Assembly: GCF_003236295.1 (NCBI RefSeq)
Contig: NZ_POTW01000059.1
Span: 1 to 40,374, forward strand
Origin: Jiangella anatolica
GTDB lineage: Bacteria > Actinomycetota > Actinomycetes > Jiangellales > Jiangellaceae
Direction of reading: 5' to 3'
DNA: 40,374 nt
Under the pieces are notes generated by a model. It was not told the origin of the DNA. It ran no database searches and worked only from the letters and a program-made list of their open reading frames with translations. The position numbers were made by a program, and so were the translations under genes. How positions within the stretch are numbered: position 1 is the stretch's first letter; each line of letters begins with the position of its first letter. Shown piece by piece: positions 30,852 to 40,067 of this stretch.

Positions 30852-32252
30852 TCAGGCCGATGGCGGGCGCGTCATGCTCAGCACGTCGAGGGCCTGGTCC
30901 AGCTGGTCCTCGGTGAGCTTGCCGTCGGCGAGGTAGCCGCGCTCGACGACGACCTCGCGGATGGTCTTGCGCTCGGCCAGCGCCTGCTTGGCGACCTTCG
31001 CCGCCTCCTCGTAGCCGATGTAGCGGTTCAGCGGCGTGACGATGGACGGCGAGGACTCGGCGTACTCGCGGCAGCGCTCCTCGTTCGCCTCGATGCCGGC
31101 GACGCAGCGGTCGGCGAACAGGCGGGAGATGTTCGCCAGCAGCCGGATCGACTCCAGGACGTTACGTGCGATCACCGGCAGCATGACGTTGAGCTCGAAG
31201 TTGCCGGCCGCGCCGGCGAACGCCACGGTGGCGTCGTTGCCGACCACCTGCGCCGACACCATGCACAGCGCCTCGGGGATGACCGGGTTCACCTTGCCCG
31301 GCATGATCGACGAGCCCGGCTGCAGGTCCGGCAGCGCGATCTCGGCCAGCCCGGCGCGCGGGCCGGAGCCCATCCAGCGCACGTCGTTGGAGATCTTGTA
31401 GAGCGACACCGCGATCGTGCGCAGCTGGCCGGACAGCTCCACCAGGCCGTCGCGGGCGCCCTGCGCCTCGAAGTGGTTGCGCGCCTCGGTGAACGGCAGG
31501 CCGGAGTCGGCGGCGATGCGGCCGATGACGGCGGACGCGAACCCGGGCGGGGTGTTGATGCCGGTGCCGACGGCGGTGCCGCCGAGCGGGACCTCGGCGA
31601 CGCGCGGCAGCACGGCCTCCAGCCGCTCGACGCCGTAGGAGACCTGGGCCGCGTAGCCGCCGAACTCCTGGCCGAGCGTGACGGGCGTCGCGTCCATCAG
31701 GTGCGTCCGGCCGCTCTTGACGACGGAGGCGAACTCGGCGGCCTTGCGCGACAGCTCGCCCTCGAGGTGGCGCAGCGCCGGGATGAGGTCCTGCACGACG
31801 GCGGCCGTGGCGGCGATGTGGATGGCCGTCGGGAACACGTCGTTGCTCGACTGCGACGCGTTGACGTGGTCGTTGGGATGCACCGGCGAGCCGAGCCGCT
31901 CGGTGGCCAGCGTCGCGATGACCTCGTTGGCGTTCATGTTGCTGGACGTGCCCGACCCGGTCTGGAACACGTCGATGGGGAAGTGGCCGTCGTGCCCGCC
32001 GGCCGCGACGTCGGCGGCGGCCTCCTGGACGGCCTTCGCGAGGTCGCCGTCGAGCACGCCCAACTCGGCGTTGACCTGCGCGGCCGCGCCCTTGATCGAG
32101 GCCAGCGCGCGGATCAGCGCGCCCTCGATCGGCGTCCCGGAGATCGGGAAGTTCTCCACGGCGCGCTGGGTCTGCGCGCGGTACTTCGCCGCCGCGGGAA
32201 CCCGTACCTCGCCCATGGTGTCGTGTTCGATGCGGTACTCCTGGTCGCTCAT
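30852..32252 (-). CDS. fumC: Class II fumarate hydratase
   Basis: This enzyme interconverts fumarate and L-malate in the TCA cycle, without an iron-sulfur cluster. The 466-residue protein has all three superfamily signature regions: [13 protein letters not shown] with [14 protein letters not shown] (about 98-135), [19 protein letters not shown] (about 180), and [11 protein letters not shown] near 315-325, whose first serine is the catalytic base. ATG 32252 gives the family N-terminus ([14 protein letters not shown]). It is monocistronic, convergent with the lysozyme-fold gene and divergent from the di-iron protein gene. fumC near phoH2 is also the arrangement in M. tuberculosis. Confidence 0.97.
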   Translation of the reverse strand: MSDQEYRIEHDTMGEVRVPAAAKYRAQTQRAVENFPISGTPIEGALIRALASIKGAAAQVNAELGVLDGDLAKAVQEAAADVAAGGHDGHFPIDVFQTGSGTSSNMNANEVIATLATERLGSPVHPNDHVNASQSSNDVFPTAIHIAATAAVVQDLIPALRHLEGELSRKAAEFASVVKSGRTHLMDATPVTLGQEFGGYAAQVSYGVERLEAVLPRVAEVPLGGTAVGTGINTPPGFASAVIGRIAADSGLPFTEARNHFEAQGARDGLVELSGQLRTIAVSLYKISNDVRWMGSGPRAGLAEIALPDLQPGSSIMPGKVNPVIPEALCMVSAQVVGNDATVAFAGAAGNFELNVMLPVIARNVLESIRLLANISRLFADRCVAGIEANEERCREYAESSPSIVTPLNRYIGYEEAAKVAKQALAERKTIREVVVERGYLADGKLTEDQLDQALDVLSMTRPPSA

Positions 32253-32363
32253 GTACCCATCATGGTCGACCGCCGGAACCCCTGACCGGCCGACCCCTCT
32301 ACGTCCGTGGGAGGCCCAGATATCCGGGTCGTCTCAGGGATAATCCGGGTGATCGAGGGCACA

Positions 32364-32393
32364 TTGCCAGGCACTATGTGAGACAGGCATAAT
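32364..32393 (+). promoter_or_regulatory. Promoter of the ferritin-like di-iron gene
   Basis: TTGCCA (32364-32369), an 18-base spacer and CATAAT (32388-32393) form a good promoter, with a second AT-rich hexamer TATAAA at 32399-32404. The leader to ATG 32480 would be about 75 bases. Confidence 0.55.
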
Positions 32394-32479
32394 CGCACTA
32401 TAAAGAATGAGCCTCCGTTTTACGAGGACCAAGGGAGGGACGGGGCGGGGACCCCTCCGGCACGTCGCCCCGGCACGAC

Positions 32480-33274
32480 ATGGCCTTCGACATCCGCGAC
32501 TACACCCGAACGTCCCAGGCGGTGCAGTGGCAGGACCTGCCGCTGGACGACTTCCGGACCAATCCGCTTCCGCCCGACACGTTGCGCAGTCTCCGCTACA
32601 TGTGTGACGTCGAGTACCACACCGTCTGCTACCTGCGCGACATGCTCGTGACGCCGTCGCACAAGGACCCGCAGGTCACCGCGTTCATGACGATGTGGAA
32701 CATGGAGGAGTTCTGGCACGGCGAGGCACTCGCCGAGGTGCTGAACCTCCACGGCATGCAGATCGACTACGACCACCTCAAGGCGACCCGGCTACGCATG
32801 GGCTGGCGCGACAAGCTCGACCCGATCAAGCAGTCGGTGCTGGCCAACGTGATCGGCCAGGACTTCGTCGCCGTGCACATGATCTGGGGCGCGGCCAACG
32901 AGTGGTCGGCGATCACCGCGTACAACCGGCTGGCCGAGCTGGAGCAGCACCCCGTCCTCGCGGAGCTGCTCAAGCGCATCGCGAAGCAGGAGGCGCGGCA
33001 CGTCGCGTTCTACGCCACCCAGGCCCGCGACCGGCTGGCCCGTAGCAGGAAGGCACAGAAGATCGCCCGGTTCGCGCTGCGCAAGTACTGGGGCCCGGTC
33101 GGCTCCGGCGTCATGGCCGAGTCCGAGGTCCGGCACGTGCTACGCCACCTGATGAGCGGCCCGGACGGACGGCGCGCGGCCCGCTCCATCGACGAGCACA
33201 TCGGCCGGATGCCCGGCCTGGCCGGCCTGCGCATCGTCGAGGACGCCCTGGAGGCCCGCGGCATCCCCGCCTGA
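32480..33274 (+). CDS. Ferritin-like di-iron carboxylate protein
   Basis: The 264-residue all-helical protein carries a full two-iron ligand set: E45, then E77-x-x-H80 (in NMEEFWHGEA), then E141 (in NEWSAIT) and E171-x-x-H174 (in KQEARHVAFY). This spacing is that of the acyl-ACP desaturase / R2-like ferritin superfamily. The sequence is not close to plant-type or DesA2 desaturases, so the reaction is unknown; fatty-acid desaturation, hydroxylation or aldehyde-type oxidation are possible. No Shine-Dalgarno sequence is visible before ATG 32480. It ends flush against the convergent methyltransferase gene with no intergenic base. Confidence 0.82.
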   Translation: MAFDIRDYTRTSQAVQWQDLPLDDFRTNPLPPDTLRSLRYMCDVEYHTVCYLRDMLVTPSHKDPQVTAFMTMWNMEEFWHGEALAEVLNLHGMQIDYDHLKATRLRMGWRDKLDPIKQSVLANVIGQDFVAVHMIWGAANEWSAITAYNRLAELEQHPVLAELLKRIAKQEARHVAFYATQARDRLARSRKAQKIARFALRKYWGPVGSGVMAESEVRHVLRHLMSGPDGRRAARSIDEHIGRMPGLAGLRIVEDALEARGIPA

Positions 33275-33955
33275 TCAGCCGGCGCGGCTCGCGACGTAGA
33301 CGTGGTAGTCGACGTCGCGCTGCTCGCGCCGGACCGTCCGCACCACCTGCTCCACCGGGCCGACGGCGTCGGCGAGCGCGTCGTCCAGCACCGGCGCCGG
33401 CGACGCCGACCACACGGCCAGCAGGCCGCCCGGCCGCAGCGCCCGGGCGGCCGCGCCGAGCAGCGGCGGCTCGTACACCTCGGCGTTCGCCTCGTGCACG
33501 AGGAAGTGCGGCCCGTTGTCGACGTCGAGCAGGATCGCGTCGTAGGTCGCGGGCGCGGACGCCGGCAGCACCGCCCGGACGTCGTCGACGACCATCCGCA
33601 CCCGCGGGTCGCCGACGACGGCGTCCAGCCCGGGCACGACCCCGCGCCGCAGCACGTCGACCAGCGTCGGCTCGATCTCCACGACGTCCACCCGCCGCAC
33701 CCGCCCATCCGCGAGCAGTGAGGCGACCGTGAACCCGAAGCCCAGCCCGGCCACGAGCACCGTCGCCGGGTCCGGATGCCGGTCCAGCGCCAGCTCGGCC
33801 AGCAGCCGCTCGGTCGACGTCTCCGCGGTGTCCATGAGGAACGTGCCGTTGACGATCAGCTCGTAGACCGGCCCGTCCGGCGTGACCCGGCGGCGCACGA
33901 CCAGCTCGCCGTCGACACCGTCGTGACGAACCAGCGTCTGCGGGGTATCGATCAC
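33275..33955 (-). CDS. Spermidine-synthase-like SAM/dcSAM-binding protein
   Basis: The 226-residue protein has a short N-terminal beta region (LVVRRRVTPDGPVYELIVNG) and a class I methyltransferase Rossmann core. VLVAGLGFGFTVASLL (glycine loop at 70-74), VDVVEIEPTLVDVLR with the ribose-binding acidic residue near 93-95, and YDAILLDVDNGP follow in order. This is the arrangement of spermidine-synthase-like proteins common in actinobacteria, which are often not true aminopropyltransferases. The GTG start at 33955 is chosen because no ATG is available; its ribosome-binding site is weak (CGAGGA at long spacing). The stop abuts the convergent gene. Confidence 0.82.
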   Translation of the reverse strand: MIDTPQTLVRHDGVDGELVVRRRVTPDGPVYELIVNGTFLMDTAETSTERLLAELALDRHPDPATVLVAGLGFGFTVASLLADGRVRRVDVVEIEPTLVDVLRRGVVPGLDAVVGDPRVRMVVDDVRAVLPASAPATYDAILLDVDNGPHFLVHEANAEVYEPPLLGAAARALRPGGLLAVWSASPAPVLDDALADAVGPVEQVVRTVRREQRDVDYHVYVASRAG

Positions 33956-33972
33956 CAGAACACCGTATGTCC

Positions 33973-34001
33973 TCGACCGGCGGCACCGGATGTCGTAGGT
34001 T
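33973..34001 (+). promoter_or_regulatory. Probable promoter of the sugar ABC operon
   Basis: TCGACC (33973-33978), a 17-base spacer and TAGGTT (33996-34001) form a typical GC-rich actinobacterial promoter. The leader to the binding-protein gene would be about 60 bases. Confidence 0.45.
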
Positions 34002-34038
34002 CGACTCACACCCTGACGCTCCGATGCCGTAGCGGTCA

Positions 34039-34066
34039 CTGGAGCGCCAACCCTGCTCCAGGGAGG
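34039..34066 (+). promoter_or_regulatory. Leader hairpin abutting the Shine-Dalgarno of the sugar-binding protein
   Basis: CTGGAGC (34039-34045) pairs perfectly with GCTCCAG (34055-34061) around a 9-base loop. The ribosome-binding site AGGGAGG (34060-34066) shares its first two bases with the stem and leads to GTG 34071 four bases later. The hairpin could modulate ribosome access. Confidence 0.45.
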
Positions 34067-34070
34067 CGAT

Positions 34071-35357
34071 GTGGTCAGAAGGACCGTCAGCGTCGCGGCC
34101 GCCGCCGTCCTCACGCTCGGCTTGGCCGCCTGTGGTAGTGACGACTCCACCCCGACCCTCACGTGGTACATCAACCCGGACAACGGCGGGCAGGTCGAGC
34201 TGGCCAGACGCTGTACCGAGGCCGCCGACGGCGCGTACCGGATCCGGACGTCGCTGCTGCCGCGCGAGGCGTCGGCGCAGCGCGAGCAGCTGGCCCGCCG
34301 GCTGGCGGCGAACGACTCGTCGATCGACATCATCAGCCTCGACCCGCCGTTCATCCCGGAGCTGGCCGAGGCCGGGTTCCTGGCCGAGATCCCCGATGAC
34401 GTCGCACAGGACGTCACCGACAACGTGGTCCAGGGCGCCATCGACGGCGCCACCTGGAAGGACCAGCTGGTCGCCGTGCCGTTCTGGGCGAACACCCAGC
34501 TGCTCTGGTACCGCAGGTCCGTCGCCGAGGCGGCCGGGCTGGACCCCGAGAACGAGCCGGTGACCTGGCAGCAGATCATCGACGCGGCCCAGTCGCAGGA
34601 CAAGTACCTCGGCGTCCAGGGCATCCGCGCCGAGGCGCTGACGGTGTGGATCAACGCGTTGGTCACGTCGGCCGGCGGCGAGATCATCGACAACCCGGAG
34701 GCGCCGGCCGACGAGGTCCAGCTGGGCCTGGAGACCGACGCCGGCCGGGCGGCCGCGCAGATCATCGAGGACATCGCCCGCGCCGGGCTCGGCGGCCCGG
34801 GCCTGGCCAACGAGGACGAGAACGCGTCGATGCTGCTGTTCCAGGGCGACCGCGGCTCGTTCATGGTCAACTGGCCGTTCGTCTGGGCGGCCACGCTGGC
34901 CGGCGTCGAGGCCGGCAACCTCGACCAGTCCCTCGTCGACGACATCGGCTGGGCGCAGTACCCAGCGGTCGCCGAGGGCGAGGAGTCCCGTCCGCCCTAC
35001 GGCGGCATCAGCCTCGGCATCGGCGCGTTCAGCGAGCACACCGACCTCGCCATCGAGGCCGCGCAGTGCATCGTCACGCCCGACAACCAGGCGTACTACA
35101 TGGTCACCAACGGCAACCCTGCGTCGAACACCGAGGCCTACGACGACCCGGAGGTCCAGGAGGCCTTCCCGATGGCCGACCTCATCCGCGAGTCGCTGGA
35201 GGCGGCGGCGCCGCGGCCGCAGACCCCGTACTACAACGAGGTCTCCACCGGCCTGCAGAACACCTGGCATCCGCCGAGCTCGGTCACACCCGACTCCTCG
35301 CCCGAGGACGCCACGACGCTGATCACCGAGGTGTTGAAGGGGGAGAGGCTGCTATGA
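34071..35357 (+). CDS. Sugar ABC transporter substrate-binding lipoprotein (LpqY-like)
   Basis: The 428-residue lipoprotein starts with a signal peptide and the lipobox LAAC (C21 lipidated). The mature part is a family 1 binding protein: LTWYINPDNGGQVELARRCT after the linker, DIISLDPPFIPELAEAGFLAE near 85-105, and VPFWANTQLLWYRR near 138-151. The order binding protein, two permeases, MsmK-type ATPase and the sequence style match trehalose-type LpqY-SugABC, but trehalose specificity is inference. The GTG start has AGGGAGG four bases upstream; its stop overlaps the first permease start by ATGA. Confidence 0.92.
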   Translation: MVRRTVSVAAAAVLTLGLAACGSDDSTPTLTWYINPDNGGQVELARRCTEAADGAYRIRTSLLPREASAQREQLARRLAANDSSIDIISLDPPFIPELAEAGFLAEIPDDVAQDVTDNVVQGAIDGATWKDQLVAVPFWANTQLLWYRRSVAEAAGLDPENEPVTWQQIIDAAQSQDKYLGVQGIRAEALTVWINALVTSAGGEIIDNPEAPADEVQLGLETDAGRAAAQIIEDIARAGLGGPGLANEDENASMLLFQGDRGSFMVNWPFVWAATLAGVEAGNLDQSLVDDIGWAQYPAVAEGEESRPPYGGISLGIGAFSEHTDLAIEAAQCIVTPDNQAYYMVTNGNPASNTEAYDDPEVQEAFPMADLIRESLEAAAPRPQTPYYNEVSTGLQNTWHPPSSVTPDSSPEDATTLITEVLKGERLL

Positions 35358-36292
35358 GCGCCACCGACGCCGCGAACGGCGGCAAGGCCCTGATCAGCGA
35401 CCGCGCGCGGGCCGAGCGGCGACTCGGCTGGTGGCTGGCCGGCCCCGCCTTCGTGGTGATGCTGCTGGTCACCGCGTACCCCATCGCGCAGGCGTTCTAC
35501 GAGTCGCTGTTCAAGTTCCGCCTCACCGATCCCGACGCCCGCGAGTTCACCTGGCTGAACAACTACGTGGTGGTGCTGACCGACGGCGTGTGGTGGCGGG
35601 CGGTCGGCGTGACCGTGCTGATCACCGTCATCACCGTCGCCGTCGAGGCGGTGCTGGGCTTCGCGCTGGCGCTGGTCATGCACCGTGCGCTGACGACGCT
35701 GCGGCCGATCCTGCGCACGGCGATCCTCATCCCGTACGCGATCATCACCGTCGTCTCGGCGTTCGCGTGGTTCTACGCGTTCAGCATCGACTCCGGGTTC
35801 GTCAACTCCTGGTTCAGCTGGCTGCCCGGCATCAGCGAGAACACCAACTGGTTCGGCGAGTTCGGCACGTCGGTGTTCGTGATCATCGCGTCGGAGATCT
35901 GGAAGACGACGCCGTTCATCTCGCTGCTGCTCCTGGCCGGCCTCGCGCAGGTGCCGGAGGACCTGCAGGAGGCGGCCAAGGTCGACGGCGCCACCTGGTG
36001 GCAGCGGCTGTACAAGGTGACGATCCCGAACATGAAGGCCGCCATCATGGTGGCGCTGCTGTTCCGGACCCTCGACGCGTTCCGCATCTTCGACAACGTC
36101 TTCATCATGACCCAGGGCGCGAACAACACCGAGGTCGTCTCGTTCCTGGCGTACAGACAGACGATCAGCCGGCTCGAGATCGGCCTGGGATCGGCGGTGT
36201 CGGTGCTGCTGTTCCTCTGCGTCGTGCTGATCAGCATCCTGTTCATCAAGTTGTTCAAGGTCGATTTGGCCAGCGCGAGGGGTGAGCGGTGA
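35354..36292 (+). CDS. Sugar ABC transporter permease (SugA/MalF-like)
   Basis: The 312-residue membrane protein has an N-terminal cytoplasmic stretch, six predicted helices starting at [20 protein letters not shown], and the coupling loop [20 protein letters not shown] near residues 210-230, the EAA motif that docks on the ATPase. ATG 35354 overlaps the upstream stop (ATGA). It ends at 36292, where the next permease begins. It belongs to the binding-protein-dependent permease family for carbohydrates. Confidence 0.93.
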   Translation: MSATDAANGGKALISDRARAERRLGWWLAGPAFVVMLLVTAYPIAQAFYESLFKFRLTDPDAREFTWLNNYVVVLTDGVWWRAVGVTVLITVITVAVEAVLGFALALVMHRALTTLRPILRTAILIPYAIITVVSAFAWFYAFSIDSGFVNSWFSWLPGISENTNWFGEFGTSVFVIIASEIWKTTPFISLLLLAGLAQVPEDLQEAAKVDGATWWQRLYKVTIPNMKAAIMVALLFRTLDAFRIFDNVFIMTQGANNTEVVSFLAYRQTISRLEIGLGSAVSVLLFLCVVLISILFIKLFKVDLASARGER

Positions 36293-37140
36293 TGGACGAA
36301 CAGCAGCTCTCGCGCGGCACCAAGGCGTGGTGGTGGGTCGCCGGCGTCGTCGTCATCGTCTACGCGCTGTTCCCGGTCGCGTGGATCGTGTCGCTGTCGT
36401 TCAAGACGCCGAGCGACCTCGCGAACCTGCAGTTCCTGCCGACGAACTGGGTCTGGGACAACTACGACAACATCCTCGCCGGCGACGCCCAGGACCTCTT
36501 CCTGTCGGCGCTGCGCAACTCCATCGGCATCTCGCTGATCGCCACGTTCATCTCGGTGGTGCTGGCGACGTTCTGTGCGTACGCGATCGCCCGGCTGGAC
36601 TTCCCGGGCAAGCGGCTGATCCTGACCACGGCGCTCGCGGTGGCGATCTTCCCGGTCATCTCGATCGTCACGCCGCTGTTCAACCTGTGGCGCAACATCG
36701 GCCTGTACGACACGTGGCCGGGCCTGATCATCCCGTACCTGTCGCTGACGCTGCCGATCTCGATCTGGACGCTGTCGGCGTTCTTCCGTCAGATCCCCTG
36801 GGAGCTGGAGCAGGCCGCGCAGGTCGACGGCGCCACCACCTGGCAGGCGTTCCGCAAGGTGATCGTGCCGCTGGCCACCCCCGGCGTGTTCACCACGGCG
36901 ATCATCTCGTTCTTCATCGCGTGGAACGACTTCGTCTACGGCATCTCGCTGACCTCGACCGAGGCGGCCAGGCCGGTCCCCGCGGCGCTGGCGTTCTTCA
37001 CCGGCGCGTCGCAGTTCGAGGAGCCGACGGGTGCGATCGCGGCGGCCGCCGTCGTCGTCACCATCCCCGTCGTCATCCTCGTCCTGCTGTTCCAACGCCG
37101 GATCGTGTCCGGCCTGACCCAGGGCGCCGTCAAGGGCTGA
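36292..37140 (+). CDS. Sugar ABC transporter permease (SugB/MalG-like)
   Basis: The 282-residue membrane protein has six predicted helices starting at [20 protein letters not shown] and the EAA coupling loop [20 protein letters not shown] near residues 180-199. It ends in [15 protein letters not shown], the standard MalG-type tail. ATG 36292 overlaps the previous stop by one base (TGATG) and has GAGGGG nine bases upstream; GTG 36289 would add one residue. It forms the channel with the preceding permease. Confidence 0.93.
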   Translation: MDEQQLSRGTKAWWWVAGVVVIVYALFPVAWIVSLSFKTPSDLANLQFLPTNWVWDNYDNILAGDAQDLFLSALRNSIGISLIATFISVVLATFCAYAIARLDFPGKRLILTTALAVAIFPVISIVTPLFNLWRNIGLYDTWPGLIIPYLSLTLPISIWTLSAFFRQIPWELEQAAQVDGATTWQAFRKVIVPLATPGVFTTAIISFFIAWNDFVYGISLTSTEAARPVPAALAFFTGASQFEEPTGAIAAAAVVVTIPVVILVLLFQRRIVSGLTQGAVKG

Positions 37141-37167
37141 CCTGGACCGACGGGAAGGAAGATCCCC

Positions 37168-38430
<1,263 letters not shown>

Positions 38431-38438
38431 TCCTTCTT

Positions 38439-38455
38439 CCGGGGTAGATCTCCGG
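38439..38455 (+). terminator. Weak hairpin after the sugar ABC operon
   Basis: CCGGGG (38439-38444) can pair with CTCCGG (38450-38455) with one G-U pair and a 5-base loop, followed by GATTTCTCC. It is short, but it lies directly after the operon's last stop and before a new gene. Confidence 0.35.
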
Positions 38456-38503
38456 GATTTCTCCTCCGCTCGGACGGCCGGGTGATTGCTAAGGTCGTCA
38501 GTT

Positions 38504-39133
38504 GTGGACGAGACACGCGACCAGCGGGCGATGCGGGCGTCCGACGCCGACCGTGAGCAGGTCGCGGACGTCCTGCGGCAGGCGGCCTCCGAGGGCCGGC
38601 TGAGCCTGACCGAGCTGGAGGACCGGATCGAGGCGCTCTACGCCGCCAAGACCTACGCCGACCTCGAGCCGGTGGTCGGCGACCTCCCCGGCGACCTGCC
38701 GCTGCCGCCGTCGGCCGCCCTCGTGCGCCGTTCCGCTTCCGCGCCGGCACCCTCTTCTTCCCGCGTGGGTGGGGTGCCCTCCTCGCGCAGCGCGAAGGTC
38801 GTCTTCAGTGGCATCCAGCGCCGCGGCGACTGGGTCGTCCCGCAGTACTACCGCATCAAGGCCGTCTTCGGCGGCGCCGACCTCGACCTGCGCGAGGCGA
38901 CGCTCGAGGCGGCTGAGGTCGAGATCGACATCAAGGCGGTCTTCGGCGGCGTGAACATCCTCGTCCCGCCGGACCTGCGGGTCCAGGTCGACGGCGACGG
39001 TGTGTTCGGCGCGTTCAACGACGACACCACGCGCGGCCCGCAGCCGGGTTCCGGCGCGCCGGTCGTGCGGATCACCGGCAAGGCCGTCTTCGGCGGCGTC
39101 AACGTCCAGCGCAAGGCGGCAGGCGAACGATGA
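38504..39133 (+). CDS. DUF1707 protein with C-terminal LiaF-like domain (first of two paralogues)
   Basis: The 209-residue protein has an N-terminal DUF1707 domain (about 8-62: MRASDADREQVADVLRQAAS, then LTELEDRIEALYAAKTYADL). A Pro/Ser/Ala linker follows, then a C-terminal strand-rich repeat region (KAVFGGADLDLREATLEAAE, KAVFGGVNILVPPDLRVQVD) like the LiaF/cell-wall-active-antibiotic-response domain. No membrane helix or signal peptide is seen. GTG 38504 is the likely start, with TAAGGT (38490-38495) as a possible -10 and little leader. It overlaps the next gene by ATGA. LiaF-type domains act in envelope-stress signalling in Firmicutes; here this is inference. Confidence 0.85.
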   Translation: MDETRDQRAMRASDADREQVADVLRQAASEGRLSLTELEDRIEALYAAKTYADLEPVVGDLPGDLPLPPSAALVRRSASAPAPSSSRVGGVPSSRSAKVVFSGIQRRGDWVVPQYYRIKAVFGGADLDLREATLEAAEVEIDIKAVFGGVNILVPPDLRVQVDGDGVFGAFNDDTTRGPQPGSGAPVVRITGKAVFGGVNVQRKAAGER

Positions 39134-39849
39134 GCGAGGTCCCCGACCAGCCCAAACCGGCCGCCGGCGCCGACTTCCCGGACGTGCGCAGCGCCGCCGA
39201 CCTGCGCTGCTCCGACGTCGACCGGGATCGGGTCGCCGAGGCGCTGCGCCAGGCCGCCGGCGACGGACGGCTCACGCTCACCGAGCTGGAGGAGCGGCTC
39301 GAGGCGACGTTCAAGGCGCGCACGTACGGCGAGCTGCAGCCGATCACCCGCGACCTGCCCCAGGGCCCGTACCCGCTGCCCGGCGGCAACCCGGCGGCGA
39401 ACTGGCAGCAGGGGCGGCCGGCCCCCGCCCGGGCCGCGTCGGCCGCGCGGCCGCCGCTGCCGCCGTCGGCCGGGCCGGTCCGCTCCGGTGAGCGGATCAC
39501 CAGCGTGCTCAGCAACGAGAAGCGTCAGGGCCGCTGGGAGGTGCCGGCCCGCATCGACGTCACGTCGATCCTCGGCGAGGTCGTGCTCGACTTCACCGAG
39601 GCCGTCGTGCGCACCCCCGAGGTGGAGATCCAGACGGCGATCGTGCTGGGCAGCCTCACCATGATCGTGCCCGAGGGCATCGACGTCCGGCTCGACGAGG
39701 GCACGAACATCCTCGGCGAGCGGAAGATGAAGCTGCGCGAGCCGGTGACGCCGGGCGCGCCGGTCTACCGGGTGCGCGGGTTCGTGCTGCTGGGCGAGGT
39801 CACGGTCCGGCCGCCGCGCGACAAGCGCCGTTCAATTCTCGGCCACTGA
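39130..39849 (+). CDS. DUF1707 protein with C-terminal LiaF-like domain (second paralogue)
   Basis: The 239-residue protein repeats the design of the previous gene. The DUF1707 domain is at about 18-75 (LRCSDVDRDRVAEALRQAAG; LTELEERLEATFKARTYGEL). A Pro/Ala linker is at about 75-115, and a LiaF-like beta region follows (SILGEVVLDFTEAVVRTPEV, IVLGSLTMIVPEGIDVRLDE). The start overlaps the upstream stop by 4 bases (ATGA), so the pair arose by tandem duplication and is co-translated. Identity is strongest in DUF1707. The C-terminal domains have diverged, which suggests distinct partners. Confidence 0.87.
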   Translation: MSEVPDQPKPAAGADFPDVRSAADLRCSDVDRDRVAEALRQAAGDGRLTLTELEERLEATFKARTYGELQPITRDLPQGPYPLPGGNPAANWQQGRPAPARAASAARPPLPPSAGPVRSGERITSVLSNEKRQGRWEVPARIDVTSILGEVVLDFTEAVVRTPEVEIQTAIVLGSLTMIVPEGIDVRLDEGTNILGERKMKLREPVTPGAPVYRVRGFVLLGEVTVRPPRDKRRSILGH

Positions 39850-39872
39850 CCAGCATCGGGGGGTTCACCGCC

Positions 39873-40058
39873 GTGAGCGATCATGCTTCGATGAGTCCCG
39901 TGGTGCTGGTCGCCGTCCGCCACGACGACCCCGCCCCGTCCGATGACGGCGACTTCGGCTGGGGTCCGTCGGGCGTCGTCTGGGCCGGCTTCGGCTGGCT
40001 GGTCCTCGTGGTCATCGGCGCCCTCCTGCTCCGCCGCCGCGCCTCCCGCCGCCGCTGA
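39873..40058 (+). CDS. Small single-pass membrane protein
   Basis: The 61-residue protein has an acidic N-terminal half (HDDPAPSDDGDFGWG), one predicted membrane helix at about residues 33-52 (VWAGFGWLVLVVIGALLL) and a basic tail (RRRASRRR), predicting the tail inside. GTG 39873 is preceded by GGGGGG about nine bases upstream. It lies 23 bases after the DUF1707 pair and may be its operon partner, which would give the two soluble proteins a membrane contact. No family is recognised, and the short length keeps this tentative. Confidence 0.6.
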   Translation: MSDHASMSPVVLVAVRHDDPAPSDDGDFGWGPSGVVWAGFGWLVLVVIGALLLRRRASRRR

Positions 40059-40067
40059 CCTGCGGGA

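Noticed and set aside
32480-33274. Calling the di-iron protein DesA2, as in the M. tuberculosis phoH2 neighbourhood
   Set aside because: Only the ferritin-like ligand pattern is shared; the surrounding sequence does not resemble DesA2, so a specific desaturase name is not justified.
33275-34945. Minus-strand open frame extending the methyltransferase to 556 codons
   Set aside because: The upstream half is antisense to the sugar-binding lipoprotein and has no domain; the methyltransferase homology begins just after 33955.
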